The notes beneath the pieces are model-generated. The model was given only the letters and a program-made list of their open reading frames with translations, had not been told where the DNA came from and searched no databases. The translations under genes were made by a program, and so were the position numbers. From an uncultured Bacteroidales bacterium (GTDB taxonomy: Bacteria; Bacteroidota; Bacteroidia; Bacteroidales; UBA932): a stretch of 8,235 bases of DNA. Location of the stretch: positions 1 through 8,235 of the forward strand of contig ONFK01000062.1 in assembly GCA_900317065.1 (NCBI GenBank), given 5' to 3'. This document shows positions 1 to 6,960 of the stretch, one piece after another; within the stretch, counting starts at the first letter, position 1, and each line of letters opens with the position of its first letter.

Positions 1-785
1 GCAGTCTCGCAGAGCAGCCACGAAGCCTCGATGTCGTGGCCGTAGGAAACCATATCCGACTGGGAATTCCAGTCTTCGTCGAAGAAGAGCCCCAGATGGC
101 CGTCGGGGCGCACTATCCTGTCGGTGAATATATTGCAGAGCTCTACCAGGCGGCGGCGCAGGGTTTCGTCCTTCCATACGCGGTAAAGGCCGGTATAGCC
201 CTCCAGGATGTGCAGATGGGTGTTCATCGTCTTGGCATCGTTGCGGTCCTTGTCCGAAAGGCGCATGTCGGCGATAGGCTGCCAGTCCCGCGTGCAAGCC
301 TCAAGATAACCGCCCTTCTCGACATCCAGACTGTGGTCTTCGATGCTGCGCCACAACTTTATCGCAAGTTCGAGCGCTTCTTCCTCGCCTGTGGCGCGGA
401 AATACTCGGCGCAGCCGTATACTGCGAAGGCTATCGCATAAAACTGCTTTTTCGTGTCGAGAGGGGTACCGTCCGCATTCAGACTCCAGTAGATGCCGCC
501 GAATTCGTTGTCGTAGAACTTGTCACGGATCTGCTCGAAGGCGCGTCCGGCCGTCTGCCTGTATTCTTCCTTCCAGAGGATGCGGTAGGCCGAAGAAAAG
601 GTCCACAGTATCCTGGCGTTGAGAATTGCTCCCTTTGGCGCGTCCGGCACCAGCTTGCCTTTGCCGTCCATTTGCCCGTGGAAACCTCCGGAAGGATCCT
701 GCATTCTCCGGATCCAGAAAGGGAGAATGTCGCATTCAAGTTCTTCGCGGACTTCGGCCCGCAGGGATGTCAGTTTATCGATCAT
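1..785 (-). CDS. Cellobiose 2-epimerase (mannobiose 2-epimerase), C-terminus cut by window edge
   Basis: Cytoplasmic enzyme of the N-acylglucosamine 2-epimerase / cellobiose 2-epimerase family, which interconverts glucose and mannose at the reducing end of β-1,4 disaccharides; here it probably turns mannobiose into mannosylglucose for the GH130 enzyme. I translated the reverse strand: 261 full codons are open from ATG at 785 to the left edge. The family is about 390-400 residues, so roughly the last third, with one catalytic His, is missing. Visible marks are the N-terminal ILPFW (20-24) and GGFHG (33-37), NARILW with Arg58, MNTHLHILEGY with His190, and GHDIEASWLL with His250 and Glu253; these match the Arg/His/His active-site set of known epimerases. 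No signal peptide is seen. The start fits the usual family N-terminus. It is divergent from the regulator, with 85 bases between starts. A plain N-acylglucosamine 2-epimerase is less likely given the motifs and the mannan neighbours. Confidence 0.93.
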   Translation of the reverse strand, partial: MIDKLTSLRAEVREELECDILPFWIRRMQDPSGGFHGQMDGKGKLVPDAPKGAILNARILWTFSSAYRILWKEEYRQTAGRAFEQIRDKFYDNEFGGIYWSLNADGTPLDTKKQFYAIAFAVYGCAEYFRATGEEEALELAIKLWRSIEDHSLDVEKGGYLEACTRDWQPIADMRLSDKDRNDAKTMNTHLHILEGYTGLYRVWKDETLRRRLVELCNIFTDRIVRPDGHLGLFFDEDWNSQSDMVSYGHDIEASWLLCET

Positions 786-870
786 GATGCAAAAATATAT
801 AATAATGTTTTCAAGCCGAAATTTTGATAAAATAATATCACTTTTTGAAAAAATTGTATATATTGCAGTT
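786..870. promoter_or_regulatory. AT-rich divergent promoter region between epimerase and AraC regulator
   Basis: This 85-base stretch is strikingly AT-rich compared with the flanking coding DNA and must carry the promoters of both divergent genes. Near each end is a TATATA tract leading into a TGCA close to the start codon: 788-801 on the epimerase side, read on the minus strand, and 857-867 on the regulator side. Between them is an inverted repeat TGATA (825-829) / TATCA (836-840) with a six-base spacer, a possible operator half-site pair for the AraC protein. No Shine-Dalgarno sequence is visible for either gene, which is normal in Bacteroidota. The promoter role follows from position; the operator suggestion is inference. 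Confidence 0.6.
788..821 (-). promoter_or_regulatory. Candidate epimerase promoter (TTTC-N20-TATTTTTG), box abutting the start codon
   Basis: On the minus strand TATTTTTG (797 down to 790) matches the Bacteroidota -7 consensus TAnnTTTG and continues as the commonly seen TTTGCA. A TTTC (821-818) lies 20 bases upstream, three of four matches to the -33 TTTG element. If it is used, transcription would begin within a base or two of the ATG at 785, giving an essentially leaderless mRNA. AT-rich DNA can produce such a box by chance, so this is a candidate only. Confidence 0.35.
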
Positions 871-1743
871 ATGCAAGTATTATCCGAAATCACCGGTCTT
901 TCTGACAAAGATTGCTTCTACATCGTGGAGAGGCACAAGAATAAATTCGACTACCCTCTGCACAGGCATCATGAGTATGAACTCAACTTCATCAGCAATG
1001 GCGCCGGGGTGCGTCGGATCATAGGCGACCACATCGAAACCATAGGACAGTACGAACTTGTGCTCGTCACCGGCGAAGGCCTCGAGCACATGTGGGAGCA
1101 GGGGAGTTGCAAGTCGGAAGACATCCGTGAAATCACCATCCAGTTTTCGCCCGACCTTTTCGATGCCGGGCTGCTGAGCAAAAATCAGTTCGAGTCAGTG
1201 CGCAAGATGTTTGAGGATGCCCGCCAGGGGCTGTCGTTCCCTCTGGAGGCCATTATGAAGGTGTATTCGAAACTCGATACAATCGCCACGGAGACAGACA
1301 GTTTCGTCCAGGTGATACGTTGCATCCAGATACTTTATGAACTCTCTCTCTTCGAAGGAAGGAAGCTTGCTACCAGCGCTTTCGCAAAAGCGCCGCACCG
1401 TTCGGAGAGCCACAGGGTCGAAGCGATCAAGGAGTATATCCATGCCCATTATTCCGAACCTATACAGCTTGGTGAACTCGCCGATCTCATAAGCATGAGT
1501 CCTACCTCCTGCAGCCGTTTCTTCCGCTCGCACGCAAGCCGGACCATTACTGACTACATCACCGACGTGCGGCTGGAGAATGCCGTGCGGGCGTTGGTCG
1601 ATACAAACGAAAGCGTGGCTGTCATCTGCTACAACTGCGGCTTCAACAATCTGTCCAATTTCAACCGTGTGTTCAAGGAAAAGAAGGGAATGACGCCACG
1701 GGATTTCCGGCAGATGTATAAAAAGACGAAAATCATCGTATAG
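871..1743 (+). CDS. AraC-family transcriptional regulator with cupin sensor domain
   Basis: A 290-residue cytoplasmic DNA-binding regulator that probably senses a mannan-derived sugar and controls the flanking genes. The N-terminal part is a cupin-like AraC ligand-binding domain: HRHHEYELNF at 31-40 is the typical His-rich entry strand, followed by a β-rich stretch to about residue 90. A helical linker follows, then the C-terminal AraC DNA-binding domain (about 193-283) with two helix-turn-helix units: IQLGELADLISMSPTSCSRF (198-217) and SVAVICYNCGFNNLSNFNRV (248-267), ending in the hallmark GMTPRDFR (273-280). The open frame runs back to 619, but that extension overlaps the divergent epimerase and reads as low-complexity non-homologous sequence; ATG at 871 gives a normal family length. 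It stands alone, 84 bases ahead of the mannanase operon. The effector is unknown. The sensor is one-component, unlike the hybrid two-component sensors common in Bacteroides polysaccharide loci. Confidence 0.92.
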   Translation: MQVLSEITGLSDKDCFYIVERHKNKFDYPLHRHHEYELNFISNGAGVRRIIGDHIETIGQYELVLVTGEGLEHMWEQGSCKSEDIREITIQFSPDLFDAGLLSKNQFESVRKMFEDARQGLSFPLEAIMKVYSKLDTIATETDSFVQVIRCIQILYELSLFEGRKLATSAFAKAPHRSESHRVEAIKEYIHAHYSEPIQLGELADLISMSPTSCSRFFRSHASRTITDYITDVRLENAVRALVDTNESVAVICYNCGFNNLSNFNRVFKEKKGMTPRDFRQMYKKTKIIV

Positions 1744-1775
1744 CAAAAAAGTTTGCGATATTTGACAAAATCGTA

Positions 1776-1807
1776 TTAGTCTAGGTGCGCGCAACTCCTT
1801 AACTTTG
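1776..1807 (+). promoter_or_regulatory. Bacteroidota-type promoter of the mannanase operon
   Basis: TAACTTTG at 1800-1807, continuing as CAACC, is a full match to the Bacteroidota -7 consensus TAnnTTTG. TTAG at 1776-1779 lies 20 bases upstream and matches three of four bases of the -33 TTTG element. By the usual spacing the transcript would start near 1811, leaving a leader of about 17 bases before the GH5 ATG at 1828. The -7 box is embedded in an inverted repeat, TTAAC (1799-1803) / GTTAA (1813-1817). Upstream, two TTTG copies (1752-1755, 1761-1764) and a CGAT (1756-1759) / ATCG (1770-1773) inverted pair could be regulator-binding elements, but these are short and may be chance. Confidence 0.62.
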
Positions 1808-1827
1808 CAACCGTTAACGCGCGTAAT

Positions 1828-3204
1828 ATGACTAATAACCGGCTTGAACTTTCGATTCTATCGATTATCGGCTTCCTGATGCTGTTCATGGCATCCTGCA
1901 GCGGCAATTCCGCCAGACAGGAAGCCCCCGACTACTTCATAGGCACCAACATGTGGTATGCCTCCCGCCTTGCCGTGGAGGATCCCGCCCGTTTCGAGGC
2001 TGAACTGGATTCCCTCAAGGCTCACGGAATCACCAATTTGCGCATCCTCGCCACCGACGAGAACTGGGAAGGCATGGACGCCGCGCTCAAGGCATTTTCC
2101 AAGAGGGGGATGAAGGGCGTGCTTTTCCTGAACAATGCCTGGGAGTGGAGCGAGGACGGCTACCGTTCCTGGCTCGAGAAAGCGGGAGCAGGCGTGCAGC
2201 CGCATCCCGCCAGGGATGGTTACCATGTGTATATGACTGCCATGGCTGCCTTCGCGAGCAATGCAAAAGCGGTGGAGCTCTTTCAGGAGCACGTCCGCCG
2301 TGTCGTAGAGCGCTACAAGGATTCGGACGCCATCTATTCCTGGCAGGTCTGCAACGAGCCGCGTCCTTTCCGCACCGACACTCAGGTTTTCGATGACTTC
2401 TGCAAGTACGTGCAGGGCACTGCCGCACTTATCAAATCCATCGACCCGGAGCACATGGTAAGCACCGGCAACGAAGGATATATGGGCTGCGAGAAGGACT
2501 ATGCACTGGTGGAGCGTCTTAACGACTGTCCGGACATCGACTATATCACCATCCACATCTGGCCCTACAACTGGGGCTGGGCCAAGGAAAACAATATAGC
2601 CGGAGGCGCCGCCGACGCTCAGCAGAAGGTTAAGGACTACATCGACCGCCACATGCAGATTGCCCGCAAGCTCGGAAAAAAGGTGGTCATAGAGGAATTC
2701 GGATACCCCCGCGACGGTTTCTCCTTCAGCCGCGACGCTTCCACCACCGGCCGTGACGCCATCTACGGATATGTTTTCTCCCGCGTCCTGGCTTCCGCCC
2801 GGAATGCCGACGTGCTTCTCGGCTGCAACTTCTGGGCCTGGAGCGGACTTGCCAATCCGGCGCATGACTTCTGGCAGGAAGGCGACGATCTCTGCGGAGA
2901 TCCCTTCCAGGAAGGCCAGGGCCTGAACGGAGTATATCTCAGCGACGCTTCCACCATGGCGATAATCGATGCCTACACCGACAGTCTGGATACCGTCACC
3001 AGCATCGACGTGCCTGTCGAGCACGACTGGATGTTTCTCGGAGAAGGACCCTTCAAGCTCGCAGTCGACGTCGCGTCCGACAAGGCCCCGACCGAAGTCG
3101 GGTACAGCATAAATAGGGATTTGGACCTGATGGTGAACGCCATGAACAACGAAAGCGGGAGCTATACTCTCGAAACTGTATATAACAAAGCACCAAAATT
3201 CTGA
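1828..3204 (+). CDS. GH5-family endo-β-1,4-mannanase, lipoprotein
   Basis: Glycoside hydrolase of clan A, most like the GH5 subfamily 7 mannanases, cutting internal β-1,4-mannosidic bonds. It has 458 residues. A hydrophobic segment (about 8-20) leads to a lipobox ending in MASC with Cys24, so it should be a lipid-anchored envelope protein. The catalytic (β/α)8 barrel spans about residues 35-385: GTNMWY (39-44) at strand β1, WQVCNEP with acid/base Glu177, ITIHIWPYNWGW with His243, VVIEEFGYP with the likely nucleophile Glu290, and NFWAWSG with Trp335 at strand β8. Residues about 386-458 form a tail, starting DTVTSIDVPVEHDWMF, that I cannot assign to a domain. It is the first gene of the operon, with a four-base gap to the GH26 gene. 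The acidic run that marks surface export in Bacteroides is not evident after Cys24, so inner versus outer leaflet is open. Substrate is inferred from family and neighbours. Confidence 0.92.
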   Translation: MTNNRLELSILSIIGFLMLFMASCSGNSARQEAPDYFIGTNMWYASRLAVEDPARFEAELDSLKAHGITNLRILATDENWEGMDAALKAFSKRGMKGVLFLNNAWEWSEDGYRSWLEKAGAGVQPHPARDGYHVYMTAMAAFASNAKAVELFQEHVRRVVERYKDSDAIYSWQVCNEPRPFRTDTQVFDDFCKYVQGTAALIKSIDPEHMVSTGNEGYMGCEKDYALVERLNDCPDIDYITIHIWPYNWGWAKENNIAGGAADAQQKVKDYIDRHMQIARKLGKKVVIEEFGYPRDGFSFSRDASTTGRDAIYGYVFSRVLASARNADVLLGCNFWAWSGLANPAHDFWQEGDDLCGDPFQEGQGLNGVYLSDASTMAIIDAYTDSLDTVTSIDVPVEHDWMFLGEGPFKLAVDVASDKAPTEVGYSINRDLDLMVNAMNNESGSYTLETVYNKAPKF

Positions 3205-3208
3205 AACA

Positions 3209-4318
3209 ATGAAAACCATACTGAAACCTATCCTCTTTTCCGGATTTGCCATCGTTCTCGCAGCTTGCTGCGGGAACGGCGACAAAACCGGCCGCGAACT
3301 CCTGATCGAGTCTTTGGGAGCGTCCGTCCAAGCCGGAAAAATCATGTACGGCCATCAGGATGACCTTTGCTACGGCCATGCCTGGAAGGTCGAAGACGCG
3401 CAGAACGACCCGTTGGAGCGTTCCGATGTCAAGGATGTCTGCGGACACTATCCCGCCGTGCTCGGCCTCGAACTCGGCGAAATCGAACTCGGGGGAGACA
3501 AGAGCCTCGACGGAGTACCCTTCGCGCTCATCCGCAGGGCGGCCGTGAAGCATGTGGAAAGAGGGGGAGTCGTCACCTTCTCCTGGCATCCACGTAACAT
3601 CCTCACCGGCGGCACCGCATGGGACGTAAGCTCCGACAAGGTGGTTGCATCCGTACTCGAGGGAGGGGAGAATCACGAAAAGTTCATGGGCTGGCTGCAG
3701 ATCATTGGAGATTTCTTCGACACCCTGCGCGATTCCGGCGGCAAGCGCATCCCCTTCATCTTCCGGCCCTGGCACGAGCATACCGGGAGCTGGTTCTGGT
3801 GGGGACAGAAGCTCTGCACGACGGAGCAGTACCGTGCGCTCTGGCGTACGACCTACGATTATCTCGCCGGCGAGCGGGGCTTCGACAACATAGTATGGTG
3901 CTATTCCCCCAACCTCGACGTAGATTCCGAGGGCTATATGGAGCGCTGGCCGGGAGATGACATCATCGACATAATGGGGCTGGACGCCTATTCATACAAC
4001 GGTCACGAGGGCGGCATCGAAGCGGCCTGCGAACTCTTCCGCTCCAAGCTCGTCCCTACGCTGGAATATCTTGACCGCCTCGGAAAGGAGCACGGCAAGT
4101 TGATCGCTCTTTCCGAGACAGGGCTGGAGGGGCTTACCAGCCCGGACTGGTGGACGGCCACCCTGTACCCCTGCATCAAGGATTACCCTCTGGTGTATGT
4201 GCTGACATGGCGCAACGCCCACGACAGGCCCGGACACTTCTACGGTCCCTGGAAAGGATTTGAATACGAAGGTGATTTCAAGAAGTTTGCAGAATTCGAA
4301 CAAATAGTATTGCTTTAG
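3209..4318 (+). CDS. manA: GH26 β-mannanase, lipoprotein (resembles B. fragilis ManA)
   Basis: Retaining β-mannanase of family GH26, 369 residues. The signal peptide runs from a Lys-containing start through a hydrophobic stretch to the lipobox LAAC with Cys20, directly followed by a second Cys21; Cys20 is the likely lipidated residue. The catalytic domain fills nearly the whole mature protein (about 28-365), with no carbohydrate-binding module. GKIMYGHQDDL (43-53) is the characteristic N-terminal GH26 motif; FRPWHEHTGSWFWWG (185-199) carries acid/base Glu190 after His189; ALSETGLEGL carries nucleophile Glu303; VLTWRNA has Trp334. In B. fragilis the equivalent enzyme, encoded beside the same phosphorylase, transporter and epimerase, is a mannobiose-releasing exo-mannanase; the same role is likely here but is inferred from synteny. 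Gaps are four bases before and seven after, so it is co-transcribed with both neighbours. Confidence 0.94.
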   Translation: MKTILKPILFSGFAIVLAACCGNGDKTGRELLIESLGASVQAGKIMYGHQDDLCYGHAWKVEDAQNDPLERSDVKDVCGHYPAVLGLELGEIELGGDKSLDGVPFALIRRAAVKHVERGGVVTFSWHPRNILTGGTAWDVSSDKVVASVLEGGENHEKFMGWLQIIGDFFDTLRDSGGKRIPFIFRPWHEHTGSWFWWGQKLCTTEQYRALWRTTYDYLAGERGFDNIVWCYSPNLDVDSEGYMERWPGDDIIDIMGLDAYSYNGHEGGIEAACELFRSKLVPTLEYLDRLGKEHGKLIALSETGLEGLTSPDWWTATLYPCIKDYPLVYVLTWRNAHDRPGHFYGPWKGFEYEGDFKKFAEFEQIVLL

Positions 4319-4325
4319 ACAGATC

Positions 4326-5489
4326 ATGGATTTTAAAGAAAGAGAGCATTTCCTGCGCGTACGCCACGAAGAATTGCTGAAAAAGGTCAATGTGCCCGTC
4401 GAAGACAACGGAGTTTATGAAAGATTCTTGTTCCCGGTGCTGACTGCGGCCCATGCACCTCTGGAATGGCGTTACGACTTCGATCCCACAACCAACCCCT
4501 ATCTCATGGAGAGGTTCGGCATCCACGCCGCATTTAATTCGGGAGCTATAAAACTGAATGGCAGATACTATATGGTGGTCAGGGTTGAAGGCGCCGACCG
4601 CAAGTCCTTTTTCGCCGTTGCGGAGAGCGACAGGGGAATGGACGGATTCCGTTTCTGGGAGCGCCCCGTCACTATGCCCGAATATGGCGAGCCTGCCACG
4701 AATATTTACGACATGAGGCTTACCGCCCACGAAGACGGATGGATTTACGGCATATTCTGCGTAGAGCGCAAGGATCCTTCGGCTCCTGCCGGCGACCTTT
4801 CTTCCGCCGTCGCAGCCGCAGGCGTAGCGCGCACAAAGGACCTGCGCACCTGGGAACGTCTCCCCGACATCGTCTCCTCCAGCCAGCAGCGCAATGTCGT
4901 GCTGCACCCCGAGTTCGTCGACGGGAAATACGCTCTCTATACCCGCCCCCAGGACGGATTCATCGATGCCGGAAACGGCGGCGGCATAGGCTGGACGCTC
5001 GTGGACAGCATGGAAAATGCGGTCATCAAGGACGAAAAGATCATCAATACCCGTAACTATCATACCATAAAGGAAAGCAAGAACGGGGAAGGCCCCGCAC
5101 CTATCAAGACGCCGAAGGGCTGGCTGCATCTCGCACACGGTGTGCGCGCCTGTGCGTCCGGCCTTCGCTATGTGCTCTACATGTACATGACCGCCCTCGA
5201 CGATCCTACGCGCGTGATTGCCGAGCCCGCCGGGTTCTTCATGGCACCCGAAGGCGAAGAATATATCGGCGACGTGATGAATGTGCTCTTCTCAAACGGG
5301 TGGATAGCCGACGAGGACGGCACCGTATATATCTATTATGCTTCTTCCGATACTCGCATGCACGTTGCCGTATCGAGTATCGACCGCCTTTTGGACTATT
5401 GCCTCAACACCGAGCCGGACGGCCTGAGGACAGGCTTGACCGTGGAGAGGCTCAACCGCCTGATAGACAAGAATCTCAACAGAAAATAG
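4326..5489 (+). CDS. GH130 4-O-β-D-mannosyl-D-glucose phosphorylase
   Basis: Cytoplasmic inverting phosphorylase of family GH130 that splits Man-β1,4-Glc with phosphate into α-mannose 1-phosphate and glucose, conserving bond energy. It has 387 residues and no signal peptide. The long charged N-terminal helix (about 1-22) and overall length fit subfamily 1 (mannosylglucose phosphorylase); the manno-oligosaccharide phosphorylases of subfamily 2 are shorter. The five-bladed β-propeller shows NSGAIKLNGRYYMVVRVEG (71-89) and NIYDMRL (126-132), with Asp129 matching the catalytic Asp131 of the B. fragilis enzyme. Arg148 in VERKD, Arg169 in VARTKD and His194 in VVLHPEF are likely phosphate or sugar ligands. 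It sits seven bases after the GH26 gene and four before the symporter. With the divergent epimerase next to the regulator it completes the mannobiose to mannosylglucose to mannose 1-phosphate route. Subfamily 1 is favoured by the whole context. Confidence 0.94.
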   Translation: MDFKEREHFLRVRHEELLKKVNVPVEDNGVYERFLFPVLTAAHAPLEWRYDFDPTTNPYLMERFGIHAAFNSGAIKLNGRYYMVVRVEGADRKSFFAVAESDRGMDGFRFWERPVTMPEYGEPATNIYDMRLTAHEDGWIYGIFCVERKDPSAPAGDLSSAVAAAGVARTKDLRTWERLPDIVSSSQQRNVVLHPEFVDGKYALYTRPQDGFIDAGNGGGIGWTLVDSMENAVIKDEKIINTRNYHTIKESKNGEGPAPIKTPKGWLHLAHGVRACASGLRYVLYMYMTALDDPTRVIAEPAGFFMAPEGEEYIGDVMNVLFSNGWIADEDGTVYIYYASSDTRMHVAVSSIDRLLDYCLNTEPDGLRTGLTVERLNRLIDKNLNRK

Positions 5490-5493
5490 TTAT

Positions 5494-6837
5494 ATGGTAA
5501 AGTTCTCGGAGAAGATAGGATATGCCTTGGGAGATGCGGCTGCCGGCGGCATTACCTGGAAGGTGATGTCCATTGCGTTCCCTTTGTTTTTCACGAACAT
5601 CTTCGGCCTAACCGTCGCAGACACTGCCACCCTGATGCTCGTGGCGCGCCTGTTCGATGTTGTCACCGACCCCATGATGGGAGCGATCGCCGACCGTACG
5701 CAGTCCCGCTGGGGCACCTACAGGCCGTGGCTCATCTTCGGGGCCATTCCGCTCGGCGCAGTGTTCGCCCTGCTGCTCTACACGCCGGACTTAGGCATAA
5801 TCGGGAAACGTATATGGGCATACTCCCTCTATCTTCTGATGATGGCTGTCTACACCGCCGTGAACGTGCCGTACGGCTCGCTCCTGGGGGTCATGACCGA
5901 CGATGACGATGAGAAGAACCAATTCTCCTCCTACCGTATGGTGGGAGCGTACGCGATGGGCTTCGTGACTCTGCTGTCCTTCCCTTACCTCCAGAAACTG
6001 GTGGGCGGCAGCGAACAGCATCAGTATGCCGTGCTCGGCGTAGTCCTCGGCGGTCTTGCAGCGCTCGGAACCCTTGCCTGCGGCCTTCTCACCAAGGAGC
6101 GCCTCAAGCCGGTGCGCGCCGAGAAGTTCTCTTTCAAGCCCTTCGCCGACCTCTTCCGCAACAAGCCCTGGATCTATCTGACGCTCATCGGAATCTGCAC
6201 CAATTTCTTCAACGGGTTCCGCTATGCGGTGGCCGGCTACCTGCTTCAGTACTGCCTGCACGGCGATGTCACGGTCAGCGGCCTCATCATCAACTATACC
6301 GTCTTCATGACCTTCGGAGAAGTGACCTGCATGATATTCGGAGGCCTTTCGCCAGCCTTCACCAAGTGGGCCGGCTCCAAGCGCCGCGCGTTCCGCATCG
6401 CTGCGATCATCTGTGCAGTTACCTCCATCGCGTTCTTCTTCATTCCTATGGATCCGAAGTACATCTGGGTGATGGTAGCGATGGTAATCCTCACTTCCGT
6501 GGGCATCGGCCTGTACTCGCCGCTGCTGTGGTCGATGTATGCCGACGTGGCCGACTATGCCACCGAAAAGAACGGCACCTCCTCGACCGGGCTCATTTTC
6601 TCTTCCGGCACCATGGCGCAGAAGTTCGGTTCCGCCATTTCGGGCGCCCTGGTGGCCATGCTGCTCGGTGTGGCCGGGTTTATTTCCGGCACCGATCCCG
6701 CGACCGGCCAGACCGTGGTGACGATAAGCAACGAGGCATCCGTATGCAACATGATATGGAGCCTGTTCTCGCTCTTCCCCGCGGCCATTGCGCTTTTGAT
6801 AGTTTTCCTTATTCATCTTTATCCCATCAAAAAATAG
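5494..6837 (+). CDS. GPH-family (MelB-like) sugar:cation symporter, probably for mannobiose
   Basis: Inner-membrane secondary transporter of the glycoside-pentoside-hexuronide:cation symporter family within the major facilitator superfamily, 447 residues. Twelve hydrophobic helices can be traced at about 15-38, 42-64, 77-98, 107-128, 148-168, 178-201, 226-253, 262-290, 299-317, 324-345, 368-398 and 421-443. GYALGDAAAG (9-18) is the family N-terminus. ARLFDVVTDPMMG (51-63) carries Asp55 and Asp59, the cation-site pair with the same numbering as in E. coli MelB; Lys377 in AQKFGSAISG also matches MelB Lys377. MelB's sugar-binding Asp124 is Asn124 here (AVNVPYGSLL), common in family members that do not carry melibiose; Arg148 follows in YRMVG. 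It is the last of the four tightly spaced operon genes. The position matches the transporter beside mannosylglucose phosphorylase in B. fragilis, so mannobiose import is likely but inferred. Confidence 0.9.
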   Translation: MVKFSEKIGYALGDAAAGGITWKVMSIAFPLFFTNIFGLTVADTATLMLVARLFDVVTDPMMGAIADRTQSRWGTYRPWLIFGAIPLGAVFALLLYTPDLGIIGKRIWAYSLYLLMMAVYTAVNVPYGSLLGVMTDDDDEKNQFSSYRMVGAYAMGFVTLLSFPYLQKLVGGSEQHQYAVLGVVLGGLAALGTLACGLLTKERLKPVRAEKFSFKPFADLFRNKPWIYLTLIGICTNFFNGFRYAVAGYLLQYCLHGDVTVSGLIINYTVFMTFGEVTCMIFGGLSPAFTKWAGSKRRAFRIAAIICAVTSIAFFFIPMDPKYIWVMVAMVILTSVGIGLYSPLLWSMYADVADYATEKNGTSSTGLIFSSGTMAQKFGSAISGALVAMLLGVAGFISGTDPATGQTVVTISNEASVCNMIWSLFSLFPAAIALLIVFLIHLYPIKK

Positions 6838-6885
6838 TGAAACTGACGGAGCCGCAGCGCCTCTTATTTCGAGAGCGGAATCGGC

Positions 6886-6904
6886 CGCGGGATGGGTTTC
6901 CGCG
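6886..6904 (+). other. GC-rich hairpin, possible attenuator or mRNA-stability element
   Basis: CGCGGGA (6886-6892) pairs with TTTCCGCG (6898-6904 as the pairing part), giving seven base pairs including one G-T wobble around a five-base loop TGGGT. It lies about 50 bases after the symporter stop. No T-tract follows, so it is probably not a classical terminator; it could slow RNA decay of the upstream operon message. Confidence 0.35.
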
Positions 6905-6944
6905 ATGCGGAGTACGATATCATAATGCATTGTTTTGGGAAATC

Positions 6945-6960
6945 TGCGAATAAATTCGTA
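6945..6960. promoter_or_regulatory. Small palindrome overlapping a weak -7-like box
   Basis: CGAAT (6947-6951) and ATTCG (6954-6958) form a perfect five-base inverted repeat with a two-base spacer; T6945 and A6960 extend it after one mismatch. It overlaps the TAAATTCG box at 6951-6958, 40 bases before the α-galactosidase ATG. Such a site could be an operator, but it is short enough to be chance. Confidence 0.25.

Noticed and set aside
36..827. 263-codon plus-strand open frame over the epimerase
   Set aside because: The minus strand encodes a textbook cellobiose 2-epimerase over the same bases; the plus frame has no family resemblance.
619..870. 84-residue N-terminal extension of the AraC regulator
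   Set aside because: It overlaps the divergent epimerase and the AT-rich promoter region and reads as non-homologous sequence; ATG at 871 gives the normal 290-residue length.
1858..3345. 495-codon open frame on the minus strand opposite the GH5 gene
   Set aside because: It mirrors a clear GH5 enzyme with all catalytic motifs, runs on into the next gene, and its translation shows no recognisable family. Strong codon bias in GC-rich genes commonly leaves such antisense frames open.
4278..5138. 286-codon minus-strand open frame opposite the GH130 gene
   Set aside because: Shadow of the phosphorylase gene; no motif, and it starts inside a gene with clear catalytic residues on the other strand.
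6886..6904. Intrinsic terminator for the four-gene operon
   Set aside because: The hairpin is reasonable but no T-tract follows it, so termination cannot be claimed.
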